64,000 nt of DNA from Microbacterium sp. 3J1 (GCF_001049495.1 NZ_CDWI01000004.1:124001-188000); one strand, 5' to 3'; counted from the stretch's first letter, positions 34,496 to 44,498 are shown. Program-made: numbers and translations. Notes: generated from the sequence alone by a model not told the origin.

Positions 34496-34864
34496 ATGGG
34501 AATGATCTATTACGACGGCGCGGACAATCCGATCCCGATCGAAGATCGCGCTCTCGCGCACCTCAAAGTCGTGATCGCGACGAAGCTGCGGCGCAACGAG
34601 AGCTTCACCCTGAGCTGGAAGCATCCCGAGGGACAGCCGCGCGGACGCACGACCATCTGGCTGCATCCGTCGATCCCGCTCCGGTTCGTCTTCGACGACG
34701 TGGAGCCAGTGCAGCTCAGGGCCGACTGGATCACCGCGATGGCGAACTCCGCGAACAGCACCGGCGGCATCATGCTGGTCCTGGAGGACATGGTGCCGGT
34801 CGACGGAATCCACGGGAACTCGGAGGATTCAGGGCAGCAGCGCTTCGAGGAAGCGGCCCTGTGA
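34496..34864 (+). CDS. DUF7882 family protein, paralogue B
   Basis: 122 residues; shares IEDRALxHL, KLRR, SW and TTIWLHPS with paralogue A, about half of aligned positions by eye. Lacks a Shine-Dalgarno and appears leaderless, whereas A has a strong one, so the pair may be expressed differently. Function unknown. Confidence 0.72.
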   Translation: MGMIYYDGADNPIPIEDRALAHLKVVIATKLRRNESFTLSWKHPEGQPRGRTTIWLHPSIPLRFVFDDVEPVQLRADWITAMANSANSTGGIMLVLEDMVPVDGIHGNSEDSGQQRFEEAAL

Positions 34865-34931
34865 AGTCAACCCCCTCGCGACGATCACCGTCGCGTCCTA
34901 CCGTGGGTATCGATTTCGAGGAGGCCTGACC

Positions 34932-35453
34932 ATGAACGCACGGCACATCGACGACCGGCCCGACGAGGGCTACGTCCCCACCACGACCCACGCCGAATTC
35001 GGCGCCGGCAACCCCCGCCTGCGCGTCCGTCGCGACGGGGAGCGCGCGGAGTTCGCGCTCGAGGCCGATGTCGTGCGGATCGGGTCGGCCGCCGACAACG
35101 AGCTGCGCCTCGCAGACTCAGACCCGGTGCACGCGACGATCACCCACGACGACCGCGACGAGTACGTCCTCGAGCTGCACGGCGCGGGCGGCATGAACTC
35201 CAACCCGGATGCGACCGCCACCCACCCGGGGGATCACAGCCAGACGCTGCGCACGGGCGCGAGCTTCACGATCGGCCCCTGGGAGCTGGTGTTCGCACGC
35301 GACGAGTACGCCGACCACGGCCGGCCGTTCGGCGGTCGCCTCGGTGGCGAGTACTCAGACCAGCCTCTGCAGGAGCCGCACCCCGACTACTCGGACGAGG
35401 CCTCCGTGCACACCGACGCCCCGACTCACTCGGACTCCGTCGACGAGACGTGA
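34932..35453 (+). CDS. FHA-domain-like protein
   Basis: 173 residues. A forkhead-associated fold is suggested by LRVRRDGERAEF, VVRIGSAADNELRLADSDPVHATI and ASFTIGPWELVF; the usual GRxx(S/N)...SRxH is replaced by IGSAADNELR...DPVHATI, so phosphothreonine binding is uncertain. The C-terminal 50 residues are acidic/His-rich and disordered. ATG 34932 follows GAGGAGG. Its 3' end overlaps the convergent DUF6766 gene by 28 bases. Confidence 0.75.
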   Translation: MNARHIDDRPDEGYVPTTTHAEFGAGNPRLRVRRDGERAEFALEADVVRIGSAADNELRLADSDPVHATITHDDRDEYVLELHGAGGMNSNPDATATHPGDHSQTLRTGASFTIGPWELVFARDEYADHGRPFGGRLGGEYSDQPLQEPHPDYSDEASVHTDAPTHSDSVDET

Positions 35454-36109
35454 TGCGGTACGCCCACGGGCTTCGACTCCGCTGAACCACGCTGGCGCAG
35501 GTAGATCGAGAACGCCACCATGGTGCCGACCGCGAGGAACTCGGACTGCCAGTTCTGCAGCGTGCGGTCCCAGAAGTCCGATGACATGACGTAGTCCAGC
35601 CATGTCATCGGCGGGGCGCCGTGCATCGCGTTCTCCTCGTTCATCACGATGGTCCCGGTGAGCGACTGCGCGAGCCAGGACAGCGCGAAGATCGCACCCA
35701 TCACGATCAGCAGCGAATTGCCGAAGATCAGCGTGCGCACCCCACCCGCTTTCGCCCACCGCGGCGAATCGCTGCGGGCGTGCCTGCCGATGAACTGATC
35801 CTCGTCCGATCCGGGTCCCTCGTCGCCCGGCTTCTTCGATTCGGGCGACCCGCGCTGGATGAACCAGATGGTCGCGGCGATGAACAGGAAGAACTGCAGG
35901 AACTCCGACTGCCAGTTCTCGGCGACGTCGACGAGGAAGTCCGACGAGGTGACGAACTCGCCGTAGCCGATCGGAGGCTGGCCGTGATCGGTCAGCTCGG
36001 AGTTGTTGCGCAGGAAACCGGCGATCGACTGCCCTGCGAGAGCGAGGACGAAGAGCGCCAGGAAGAACAGGCTGAGGCCGTTGTCGCGGATGGCTCTGCG
36101 CATGGTCAC
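35426..36109 (-). CDS. DUF6766 membrane protein
   Basis: 227 residues from GTG 36109 (ATG 36103 is the alternative). Four predicted helices form two similar halves, each ending in a W-Q-S-E-F motif (AENWQSEFLQFFLF and LQNWQSEFLAVGTM), a clear internal duplication. Function unknown. The GTG overlaps the TGA of a 43-codon gene (GTGA), so the two are coupled. Confidence 0.75.
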   Translation of the reverse strand: MTMRRAIRDNGLSLFFLALFVLALAGQSIAGFLRNNSELTDHGQPPIGYGEFVTSSDFLVDVAENWQSEFLQFFLFIAATIWFIQRGSPESKKPGDEGPGSDEDQFIGRHARSDSPRWAKAGGVRTLIFGNSLLIVMGAIFALSWLAQSLTGTIVMNEENAMHGAPPMTWLDYVMSSDFWDRTLQNWQSEFLAVGTMVAFSIYLRQRGSAESKPVGVPHHVSSTESE

Positions 36110-36237
36110 CGCCCTGCCCACGGCGTGAGGATCATCACGACGAGGCCCGATGCGATCAGCCCCGCCCAGATCCAGAACATCGCCCGCATGCCGACGGTGT
36201 CGCCGGCATTCTCCTCTTCACTCCGCTGCACGGACAT
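36106..36237 (-). CDS. 43-residue single-pass membrane peptide
   Basis: It begins MSVQRSEEENAGD, then has one hydrophobic helix (about residues 18-37, MFWIWAGLIASGLVVMIL) and ends TPWAGR. The Shine-Dalgarno GGAGGGGGA lies just upstream and the stop overlaps the DUF6766 start by 4 bases (GTGA). Too short for usual gene callers, but the ribosome-binding site, membrane helix and coupling make it credible. Confidence 0.75.
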   Translation of the reverse strand: MSVQRSEEENAGDTVGMRAMFWIWAGLIASGLVVMILTPWAGR

Positions 36238-36260
36238 GGGTCCCCCTCCGATCGATGACG

Positions 36261-36290
36261 CCTGCCGCCTCATCGTGGTGCGGCGGCAGG
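36261..36290. other. 9-bp stem-loop in the divergent intergenic region
   Basis: CCTGCCGCC-12-GGCGGCAGG, between the small membrane peptide and the CinA-like gene. Role unknown. Confidence 0.5.
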
Positions 36291-36415
36291 AGCGGGTCGA
36301 GGGGCTTGACGACGGCCTCTCCCGATGTCAATCCCCGTGATCGGTCCCGGAGGCCGCGTCTAGGGTCGGTGACGGCGCGGACGACCGCGCCGCTCGAGAC
36401 GAGGGAGACACGACG

Positions 36416-36925
36416 ATGACCGATCGAGAGGTGGAGCGCCTGAGCGAGGTCGCTCGCGAACGCGGACTGCGTGTGTGCGTGGTCGAGTCACTCACCTCGG
36501 GGCGCCTCGCGAACACGATCGGCGCGGGCGAGGGAGCGGGCGAATGGTTCGCCGGCGGCATCGTGGCCTACTTCACGGACATCAAGGAACGGATCCTCGG
36601 GCTGACGCCCGGCACGGATCCTGTGTCGGCAGCGTGCGCCGAGCAGCTCGCCGAAGGGGCGCGTGAGCTGTTCGACGCCGACCTCTGCGTCTCGACCACG
36701 GGGGTCGGCGGCCCCGGCCCCGAGGGCGGACACCCGGCGGGCACGGTCTACGTCGGCTGGGCGTCGAACGACGGCGTCGGGCACCGGATGCTCGCTCTGG
36801 AGGGCGACCCGCAGGACATCCTCGACGAGACGGTCGCCACCGCGACCAGACTGCTCGCGTTCCATGCCGAGGGTTTGCACCCGGCCGGGCCGCGACGCAC
36901 CGGCACCGCGTCCTCTCCCGACTGA
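36416..36925 (+). CDS. CinA-like nicotinamide-nucleotide amidohydrolase domain protein
   Basis: 169 residues, the stand-alone C-terminal CinA (PncC) domain. VVESLTSGRLANTI corresponds to the AESCTGGLLA catalytic loop (the Ser and Thr are kept, one Gly is replaced by Ser). FAGGIVAYFTDIKERILGL and TGVGGPGPEGGHPAGTVYVG also match. It would deamidate NMN. ATG 36416 has GAGGGAGA upstream. Confidence 0.85.
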   Translation: MTDREVERLSEVARERGLRVCVVESLTSGRLANTIGAGEGAGEWFAGGIVAYFTDIKERILGLTPGTDPVSAACAEQLAEGARELFDADLCVSTTGVGGPGPEGGHPAGTVYVGWASNDGVGHRMLALEGDPQDILDETVATATRLLAFHAEGLHPAGPRRTGTASSPD

Positions 36926-36942
36926 GGCACGGCGCCGGGGCC

Positions 36943-38031
36943 TCACCTCCCGGGGACGAGCCCGATCCGCAGGGGTGCATCGGGAACGGATGCCGCGGCG
37001 AGCGCCTCGTCGATCGCCGCGAGCTGCCGCACCTCGCCGACTGCGTCGGCGAACGGGTAGGCGCGGCCTCGTCCGGCGAGGAACGCCACCGCCTCGGCGA
37101 GCTCCTGCCCGGTGTAGTTGTGCACGCCGGTGACGGTGACGAGTCGGCGCACGAGCGACTCGGCGTCGAACGGCACCGGCTCGGCCGGGAACACACTGCC
37201 CACGAGCACCACGGTGCCACCGGTCGTGGCACCGGCGATCGCATCCTGCACGGCGTGCCCTGACGCCTCGATGACGACGTCCGGGTCGCGGTCGAGCGGC
37301 GACGCGCCGAAGCGCGCCGCGAGAGCCACGCGCGCGGGGTTCGGGTCGAGCACCTCGACGGTCGCGCCGTGCTCGGCGGCGATCGCGGCGGCGGTGAGAC
37401 CGACGAGCCCCGCCCCGTGGATGCGCACCGCCGCACCCTCGAGGTCCTGGTCGCGCGCGGCACGCGCGACCGCCGCCCACGCCGTCGCCGTCGCGCAGGA
37501 CGCGGGGGCGAGCACGGAGGCCGGCAGAGACTCCGGCACCCGCACGATCGAGGTCCCGGCACGCACCTGCACGTGGCTGCCGAAGGCGCCGGTGAGGTCG
37601 CCGTGCACCCCGATGCGATCGTGACCGTACTTGCCGAGGGTGCGGCACTTCTGGGTCAGGCCACGCGAGCATCGGTCGCACGCACCGCACGAGACGGTCA
37701 CCGACCACACCACGCGGTCGCCGATGCGCAGAGGCGTTCCGTCGACGGCCTCGGCCCCGCAGTCGCCCGTGGCGATCACCCGCCCGACGCACTCGTGCCC
37801 GAGCACCAGCGGCACGGGAGCGGAGCGTCGGCCCTGCACGGTGTGCACATCGGAGCCGCAGATCGTCGACATCTCGACGGCGACCAGCACGTCGCGATCG
37901 CCCAGCGCGACGCCCGGGACGGCGATCGTCTCGTGCGGATGCCCTTCACCGATCCACACCATCGCCGTCGCCGCAGGGCGCAGCGCGATGTCGCGGCGAT
38001 GGCCGGGAGGACGCACCAACAGGGTGCCCAC
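36943..38031 (-). CDS. zinc alcohol dehydrogenase, phosphonate-associated (HpnZ/TIGR03366-like)
   Basis: 362 residues. MDR fold with catalytic zinc ligands C58 (TICGSDVHT) and H79-E80 (GHECVGR); structural zinc cysteines C115, C118, C121 and C129; NAD-binding IHGAGLVGLTAAA. Its place as last gene of the phosphonate operon matches the family named as a proposed phosphonate-catabolism alcohol dehydrogenase. A role in handling the aldehyde released by the upstream hydrolase is inferred. GTG 38031 follows the previous stop by 13 bases. Confidence 0.85.
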   Translation of the reverse strand: MGTLLVRPPGHRRDIALRPAATAMVWIGEGHPHETIAVPGVALGDRDVLVAVEMSTICGSDVHTVQGRRSAPVPLVLGHECVGRVIATGDCGAEAVDGTPLRIGDRVVWSVTVSCGACDRCSRGLTQKCRTLGKYGHDRIGVHGDLTGAFGSHVQVRAGTSIVRVPESLPASVLAPASCATATAWAAVARAARDQDLEGAAVRIHGAGLVGLTAAAIAAEHGATVEVLDPNPARVALAARFGASPLDRDPDVVIEASGHAVQDAIAGATTGGTVVLVGSVFPAEPVPFDAESLVRRLVTVTGVHNYTGQELAEAVAFLAGRGRAYPFADAVGEVRQLAAIDEALAAASVPDAPLRIGLVPGR

Positions 38032-38044
38032 GTCGCACCCCGCC

Positions 38045-38767
38045 TCAGACGGTGGCGGCGAGGGGCAGCAGACCGCGCTCGGCGAGTGCTCCGCGCAGCG
38101 CCGTGACGTCGGACAGCACGGCATCCGCACCGGCCGCGGCGAGCGCATCCCGGTCGTGTGCACCGGTGAGCACGCCGGCCACGAAGCCTGCGCCGGCACG
38201 GCGTCCTGACTCGACGTCGCTGACGGTGTCTCCCGCGACCGCGACCGCGGACACGGACGAGGCCCCCGTGCGCAGGAGCGCCGTGAGGACGAGGTCGGGA
38301 GCGGGTCGACCGCGCCCGGCGTCCACCGGAGACAGCGCGAGGTCGACGAGTCCGTGCCAGCCGAGCCCGTCGATGAGCGCGTCGCGGGTCACCGGCGCGA
38401 AGCCGGTCGTGAGCGCCACCGCGAGGCCCGCGTCCTTCAGCTCGCGGATGGCCTCTGCAGCACCGGGGATCTCGCTGACGCCCTGCTCCTCGACGATCTC
38501 GGCGTAGGCGCCCTCGAATGCCGCCGTCGCGCGCTCGGCCGCGTCGCGGTCGCCACCGGCGAGGTGCGTGAAGACATCGATCTTCGACTGCCCCATGGTG
38601 ACCCGCACGTGGTCGAGTGCATCGGCCCACGGCATCCGGTCGGCGACGCCGGTGCGTTCCGCCGCACGCTGGAAGGCCTGCTCCACGACGCCGTCATCGA
38701 CCACCGTGGTGCCGGCCATGTCCAGCACCACCAGTTCGGTCCTGGTGATCTCGAGTGAAGCGGTCAT
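38045..38767 (-). CDS. phosphonatase-like HAD hydrolase (TIGR03351-like)
   Basis: 240 residues. LDMAGTTVVDDG contains the nucleophile D16 in the DxAGTT context typical of PhnX (phosphonoacetaldehyde hydrolase) rather than general DxDG phosphatases. Cap-domain K62 in MGQSKIDVF aligns with the PhnX Schiff-base lysine motif. GDTVSDVESG supplies motif IV. It likely cleaves the P-C bond of a phosphonoaldehyde to phosphate plus aldehyde. ATGA overlap with the flavoprotein gene. Confidence 0.87.
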   Translation of the reverse strand: MTASLEITRTELVVLDMAGTTVVDDGVVEQAFQRAAERTGVADRMPWADALDHVRVTMGQSKIDVFTHLAGGDRDAAERATAAFEGAYAEIVEEQGVSEIPGAAEAIRELKDAGLAVALTTGFAPVTRDALIDGLGWHGLVDLALSPVDAGRGRPAPDLVLTALLRTGASSVSAVAVAGDTVSDVESGRRAGAGFVAGVLTGAHDRDALAAAGADAVLSDVTALRGALAERGLLPLAATV

Positions 38768-39912
38768 GCTGTTCCTTCCATCGCGGGTGTCCACCCGAAG
38801 GCGGCGGTGAGATTCTCTTCGGCGAGCCCCAGCCCCGTCGTCATTCCGATGCCGGTGGTCGCGGCGAGCGCCAGCACCCCCTCGTCGACCTGCTCGACGA
38901 GGAACTCCTGCGGTCCCTTGGCGTAGACGCCCTGCCACCGCTCGAGCACGCGCGGGGTCGGCATGTCGAACAGCGCATCGGCCTCGCTGAGGAACGCGGC
39001 GAACGCGGCCTCGGGCTGGAAGGGCGCAGGCGAGACCCCGGTGGCGTGCGAGTCGCCGATGATCAGCGTGCCGTCGGGCAGCTGCGTGTACATCTGGTTG
39101 AGATCGAGCGCGGCGAGGTCGGGCCGCTCCGCGTGAAGACGCTCGCGCAGCGCGACAGCCGACGATGTGTCCGCGAACCGGCCGTAGCGCACGAGCGACC
39201 AGCCGGTCAGCAGTGGCGCGGACAGCGGATGCCTGAAGGTCACCGCCGCCCGCAGCATGTCGAGGGTGCAGCGGACGACCCCCGTCCGCTCGGCGATCTC
39301 GGGGAGGAGCTGGTCGAGGTCGTGGTTGACCGCGACGACGATCGAGCCCGCCGTGAGGGGACCGCGCGTGGTGTCCACGCGGCCCGTGCCGACGGCGGTC
39401 ACAGCGGTCCGGAAGCGGAACTCGACGCCTGATCGGGCCAGGTGCCGCACGATCGCCGCGGCGGCCGTGCGCGGATCGGTCTGCAGATCGGTCTCGATGT
39501 GCGCGCCGCCGACGAGACCGTCCGAGCGGAGCGGCGCGAGCCGGAGCAGCTCGTCCGTCTCCAGCATCCGGATGCCGCCGCCCGCCGCCGCCTGCTCGAG
39601 CACCGCCAGCTCGTCGGCGCGACGCGCCGCCACGAGCGTGCCGGACTCGCGGAGCCAGAAGCGGGCGTCCCGCGAGAGGCGGAGCCAGAGTTCGCGGGAG
39701 GCGTCGGCGTAGCGTCGGGCGTCGCCCTCCTGGGCGCCGATGCAGAGGTGACCGAAGTTGCGGATCGTCGCGCCGACCGGCGCGTCGGTGCGGTCGACCA
39801 CGATGACGCTCAGCCCGCGGCGGATCGCCGCGTACGCGGCCCCGAGACCCACGATGCCGGAGCCGATGACGACGACGTCGGCAGCGTCGCTCCCGCCCGT
39901 CGCAGCGCTCAC
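38764..39912 (-). CDS. FAD-dependent amine/glycine-oxidase-like oxidoreductase, phosphonate-associated (TIGR03364-like)
   Basis: 382 residues. N-terminal GSGIVGLGAAYAAIRRG (GxGxxG dinucleotide motif, about 17-33), GATIRNFGHLCIGAQ as in the DAO family, and TGIGMTTGLGLAEENL at the C-terminus. In operons lacking PhnW transaminase, such flavoproteins are thought to oxidise aminophosphonates to the aldehyde. GTGA overlap with phnE. Confidence 0.85.
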   Translation of the reverse strand: MSAATGGSDAADVVVIGSGIVGLGAAYAAIRRGLSVIVVDRTDAPVGATIRNFGHLCIGAQEGDARRYADASRELWLRLSRDARFWLRESGTLVAARRADELAVLEQAAAGGGIRMLETDELLRLAPLRSDGLVGGAHIETDLQTDPRTAAAAIVRHLARSGVEFRFRTAVTAVGTGRVDTTRGPLTAGSIVVAVNHDLDQLLPEIAERTGVVRCTLDMLRAAVTFRHPLSAPLLTGWSLVRYGRFADTSSAVALRERLHAERPDLAALDLNQMYTQLPDGTLIIGDSHATGVSPAPFQPEAAFAAFLSEADALFDMPTPRVLERWQGVYAKGPQEFLVEQVDEGVLALAATTGIGMTTGLGLAEENLTAAFGWTPAMEGTA

Positions 39913-41659
39913 CGGAACACCTTCCGCATCCACATCGCGAGTCCTTCGACGATCAGCACCGTCACGAGGATCATGAGGACGATCGCGGTCACGGTCTCGT
40001 AGCGCGACCCCTGGCTGGCGTTGAGCAGGTAGTAGCCGACACCGCCGCCGCCGACGATCCCGAGGATGGTCGCCGCCCGGATGTTGGTGTCGAGCATGTA
40101 GAAGCTGTGCCCGATGAGCGCCTGCATGCCCTGTGGCACGGTGGCCGAGGCGTACGTCTGCAGGCGCGTGGCGCCGACCGCCCTGAGAGCGCGCTCCGGC
40201 CCACGGTCGACCTCTTCGAACGAGTCGGCGATGAGCTTGCCCAGCAGGCCGATGCCACCGATGGCCAGCGCGATGACTCCCGCCTGCGCACCGAGGCCGG
40301 TGATGACGACGAGCACGATCGCGAGGATCAGCTCCGGGATGCCGCGGATGCCGACGAGCAGGAAGCGCGCGGCGCCGCGGATGCCGGAGCCCGGTGCGAC
40401 GTTGCTCGCCGCGAGCGAGCCCAGCAGGAGCGAGGGCAGCAGCGTCAGGACCGTGGCGGCGAGCGCGATGGCGACGGTGTCGACCATCGCGGACACCATC
40501 ACGGCGGCGTCGTAGCTGCCGAAGGACGGCGGCCAGAAGCGCGCGGCCACCTCGGGCAGCTTCGCCCAGAACGTGACGAAGTCGAGCCAGTTGATCTGAC
40601 TCACGACGACGCTGCCGACGACGACGACCAGTGCGACCGCACCGCCGATCGTGTTGCGCACGCGCTCGGCGGTCCAGGGACGACGGGCCGCGGTCTGCGG
40701 GGTCGCCGCCCACGCAGGACGCTCCGGCGCGCCGGCGGGCGCCGCACCGGCATCCCGGAGTCGCGGGTGGAGGAGTCGGTCGATCCAGGAGCGGGTGTGC
40801 TTCTGCGTGCCGAGCATCGCCCCGCGCACCATGCTCGAGACGATCTCCATCACGATGCACAGGATGAAGATGACGAGTGCGATGCCCAGGCCCTTGCCGT
40901 AGTTCAGCGCCTTGAACGCGTAGGACATCTCGAGTCCGAGTCCGGCGACGCCGACGTAGCCGAGCACGACGCTGCCGCGGAGGTTGATGTCGTTGCGGTG
41001 CAGCACGGTCGCGACCCAGCTGGGCAGCACCTGCGGCAGGATGCCGGAGGTGAACTCCTGCACCTTCGAGCCGCCGGCCGCGCGGATGGCGAGGCGCGGG
41101 CCCTCGTCGATCTGCTCGATCGCGTCGGCGAACATCTTCGAGATCATGCCGATCGAGTGGATGCCGATGGCGAGGATGCCCGGCAGCGTGCCGAGCGAGA
41201 ACATGAGCACGAACGCCATGGCGAGCACGACATCCGGAAGGGCGCGGGTCAGCACCCCGACGAAGCGGGCCGCGGCGCGCCAGCCGTTGCCCGGGGTGGT
41301 GTTGGAGGCGGCGAGGTACGCGATCGGCACCGAGAGGACGGCTGCCAGCAGCGTGCCGACCAGCACGAGCCCGACCGTCAGGGCGATCAGCCACACCAGG
41401 TCGCCGAACTCGGGGAAGGAGAGCCCTCCGACCCTGGCGATGAAGTTCTCCGCGTTGCCCCAGCTCTGCACCATCGCGGGGATCGAGATCCCGACCTCGT
41501 TCACGGCGAGCACGCCGAGGGCGAGAAGGGCGAGGAGCGTCAGAGACGCGGCGATGCGCTCGGGAGAGATCGGTCGCTTCGGCGCGCGCTCCGCAACGTC
41601 GGCGTGCGCTCCTCGCGCGTCCGGATGCGCTCTGCCCGCGTTCGGGGCGTCGACGAGCG

Positions 41660-41663
<4 letters not shown>
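39909..41663 (-). CDS. phnE: phosphonate ABC transporter, fused tandem permease
   Basis: 584 residues: two PhnE domains (about 45-315 and 325-584) with twelve helices, each ending with an EAA-like loop (AIEQIDEGPRLAIRAAGGSKVQEF; SFEEVDRGPERALRAVGATRLQTY). Most organisms encode these as one or two separate PhnE proteins. The N-terminal 35 residues are disordered. ATGA overlap with phnC. Confidence 0.92.
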
Positions 41664-42502
<839 letters not shown>

Positions 42503-42557
42503 GTCAGTTCTCCTGGGGGTGGGTCATGCGTGGGGGTGATGCGGGATGTCTGCGGGT

Positions 42558-42590
42558 GAGCGCCCTTCGCCCGGCGGGCGAAGGGCGCTC
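42558..42590 (-). terminator. 15-bp hairpin between phnD and phnC
   Basis: GAGCGCCCTTCGCCC-GGC-GGGCGAAGGGCGCTC, perfect stem, with no U-tract. Such elements commonly attenuate or stabilise the binding-protein mRNA relative to downstream transporter genes. Confidence 0.75.
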
Positions 42591-42619
42591 GTGTGCGACC
42601 GTCGGTCAGTGCGACAGGG

Positions 42620-43546
42620 TCAGCCCTGGCACTGCTCCGCTTCGGTCTCCTCGCAGATGTCGCGGATCAGGTCGTAGTACGCGTCGTCGACCGGCTTGGT
42701 GGCGTAGAAGACGCTGCGGAACGAGTCGGTGTCCGCGCTGTCGATGCCCGCGGCGATGATGTCGTCGATCGTGATCTCGGCGAGGCCGTCGATGAGCGCC
42801 TGGGAGACGTCGTCGGGCAGGGTCGAGGAGTAGACGAGCGGGGCGCCGGGGACCATGGTCTCATCGATGACCTTGACGGCATCCGACTTCTCGACCTCGG
42901 AGTCCTCGGCGAAGCCGACCTCGCACTCGACGCCTTCGCCGACCTTCTGCACGCTGACGTCGTGCTTGCCCGCGAAGACGGGCGTGATGTCCGCCGTCGG
43001 GTCGATGCCCGCCTCGAGGAGGTTGTACGACGGGAAGAGGTAGCCCGAGGTCGACGACGGGTCGACGAAGCAGACCTTCTTGCCCGCGAAGTCCTCGATG
43101 CTCTCGATGTCGCTGTCGGCGGGGACGATGGCCTGCGAGAAGTACCCCGGCTCCTGACCCTCTTCGGTGACGATCGACGAGATCGGCGTCAGCGTCGCGC
43201 CGTTGTTCGTGGCGGTCACGTAGGTGAAGCCCGAGAACGAGGCGACGTCGACCTTGCCGGCCACCGCAGCCTCGATGAGGGCGGCGTAGTCGGTGGACTC
43301 GTGGTACTCGACGGTCTTGCCGGAGATCTCGGCGATGTAGTCCATGAGGGGCTGGTAGTTCGTCTCGGTGTCGACCGAGTCGGGGACGACGCCGAAGACG
43401 AGGGTGTTCTCGTCGACGGCGAAGCCGCTGGCGGACGACGTCTCTTCCGCCCCGGAGCCGGTGGCCTCCGCAGAGCCGGAACAGGCGGCGAGGCCGAGCG
43501 CGAGAACGGCTGCGCCGGCGAGAACGGGGAGAGCACGGAGCTTCAT
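42620..43546 (-). CDS. phnD: phosphonate ABC transporter substrate-binding lipoprotein
   Basis: 308 residues. Lipoprotein signal peptide with lipobox LAAC (C22). Then the PhnD/SsuA fold: LVFGVVPDSVDTETNYQPLMDYI, DVASFSGFTYV, CFVDPSSTSGYLFPSYNLLEAGI. It captures phosphonate (or phosphite) outside the membrane. First gene of the minus-strand operon. Confidence 0.92.
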   Translation of the reverse strand: MKLRALPVLAGAAVLALGLAACSGSAEATGSGAEETSSASGFAVDENTLVFGVVPDSVDTETNYQPLMDYIAEISGKTVEYHESTDYAALIEAAVAGKVDVASFSGFTYVTATNNGATLTPISSIVTEEGQEPGYFSQAIVPADSDIESIEDFAGKKVCFVDPSSTSGYLFPSYNLLEAGIDPTADITPVFAGKHDVSVQKVGEGVECEVGFAEDSEVEKSDAVKVIDETMVPGAPLVYSSTLPDDVSQALIDGLAEITIDDIIAAGIDSADTDSFRSVFYATKPVDDAYYDLIRDICEETEAEQCQG

Positions 43547-43604
43547 GAGGACCTTTCAGGGTGAGGGAGGTGATCCACGTGCCACTCTGACACCCTGCAT
43601 GCCG

Positions 43605-43616
43605 AGGTATGTACCT
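43605..43616. promoter_or_regulatory. AGGTA-TG-TACCT inverted repeat, candidate PhnF operator
   Basis: Palindromic arms with GT...AC flanks as in HutC/PhnF-type operators, in the 168-base divergent gap between phnD and the GntR regulator. Confidence 0.45.
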
Positions 43617-43702
43617 AACTTGGAAGAGTTCAGGCGTCGTTCACCCGGGATTTCCTCGGATGAACAGTGGCAGAACGCGAACCCGGCGGATGCTTCGACA
43701 AG

Positions 43703-43708
43703 TAGTAT
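43703..43708 (+). promoter_or_regulatory. -10 hexamer TAGTAT of the phosphonate regulator
   Basis: TAGTAT ends 6 bases before GTG 43715. Confidence 0.5.
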
Positions 43709-43714
43709 GCCTAT

Positions 43715-44458
43715 GTGGCCGAAGCTGTATACACCCAGATCGCCGACGACCTCCGGCAGCAGATCGTCGGTGGCTCGCTGCGCCCCGGCGACGACGTGCC
43801 GACCGAGTCCGAGCTCGCCGAGCGGTGGCGCACGTCGAGGGGACCGATCCGCAACGCTCTCGCCACCCTCCGGAGCGAGGGGCTCATCGAGACCGGTCGG
43901 GGGCGCCCGGCCCGGGTCGTGGCGGTGAAGGCGAGTCAGGCCGTCGACGTGTCCGTGCCGTTCACGCGCTGGGCGCGTGATCTCGGGGTCACGCCCGGTG
44001 CGCAGACCCAGGAGATCAGTCTGCGACGGGCGGGCGACAGGGCGGAGCTCCTCGGGGTGTCCCCCGACGACACGATCGTCAGCGTGGTGCGGCTGCGACT
44101 GCTCGACGGGCGCCCGACGATGCTGGAGCGCCTCTTCTACACGGAGATCGCCGGGCGGCGGCTCTTCGAGGTCGACACGGACCAGGTGTCGATCACGGAG
44201 CACCTCGCGTCGGTGGGGCATCCGATCGTCGGGCTCGAGCACCAGATCGACGCGGTCGCGGCCGATGAGCAGGATGCTGCACTGCTGCGCGTGCCTCAGG
44301 GGACGCCGATCCTGCGGCTGAGTCGGATATCCCGAGACGCGGAGGGCCGGATCTTCGAAGCCTCGGAGGATCGCTACCTCAGCGAGGTCGTGCGCTTCAC
44401 CGTGTCGGCATCCGGGATATCGACGGATGGCCACTACATGCGCGCGGTCGGAGGATGA
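43715..44458 (+). CDS. GntR family regulator (HutC/UTRA, PhnF-like)
   Basis: 247 residues. wHTH YTQIADDLRQQIVGG...TESELAERWRTSRGPIRNALATL (about 6-50) and a UTRA effector domain. Divergent from phnD and the only regulator in the island, it probably represses the operon and itself. GTG 43715 with a leaderless-type promoter. Confidence 0.88.
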   Translation: MAEAVYTQIADDLRQQIVGGSLRPGDDVPTESELAERWRTSRGPIRNALATLRSEGLIETGRGRPARVVAVKASQAVDVSVPFTRWARDLGVTPGAQTQEISLRRAGDRAELLGVSPDDTIVSVVRLRLLDGRPTMLERLFYTEIAGRRLFEVDTDQVSITEHLASVGHPIVGLEHQIDAVAADEQDAALLRVPQGTPILRLSRISRDAEGRIFEASEDRYLSEVVRFTVSASGISTDGHYMRAVGG

Positions 44459-44473
44459 CCCTCCGGAGGATCG

Positions 44474-44496
44474 CTTCCTCTCATATCTGAGAGAAG
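44474..44496 (+). terminator. hairpin after the GntR gene
   Basis: CTCTCA-TATC-TGAGAG with flanking CTT/AAG pairing around one bulged base, 16 bases past the stop. Confidence 0.5.
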
Positions 44497-44498
44497 CC

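Noticed and set aside
34059..34864. ATP-dependent DNA ligase annotation for the 115- and 122-residue proteins
   Set aside because: No KxDG nucleotidyltransferase motif, and far too short; better placed in DUF7882.
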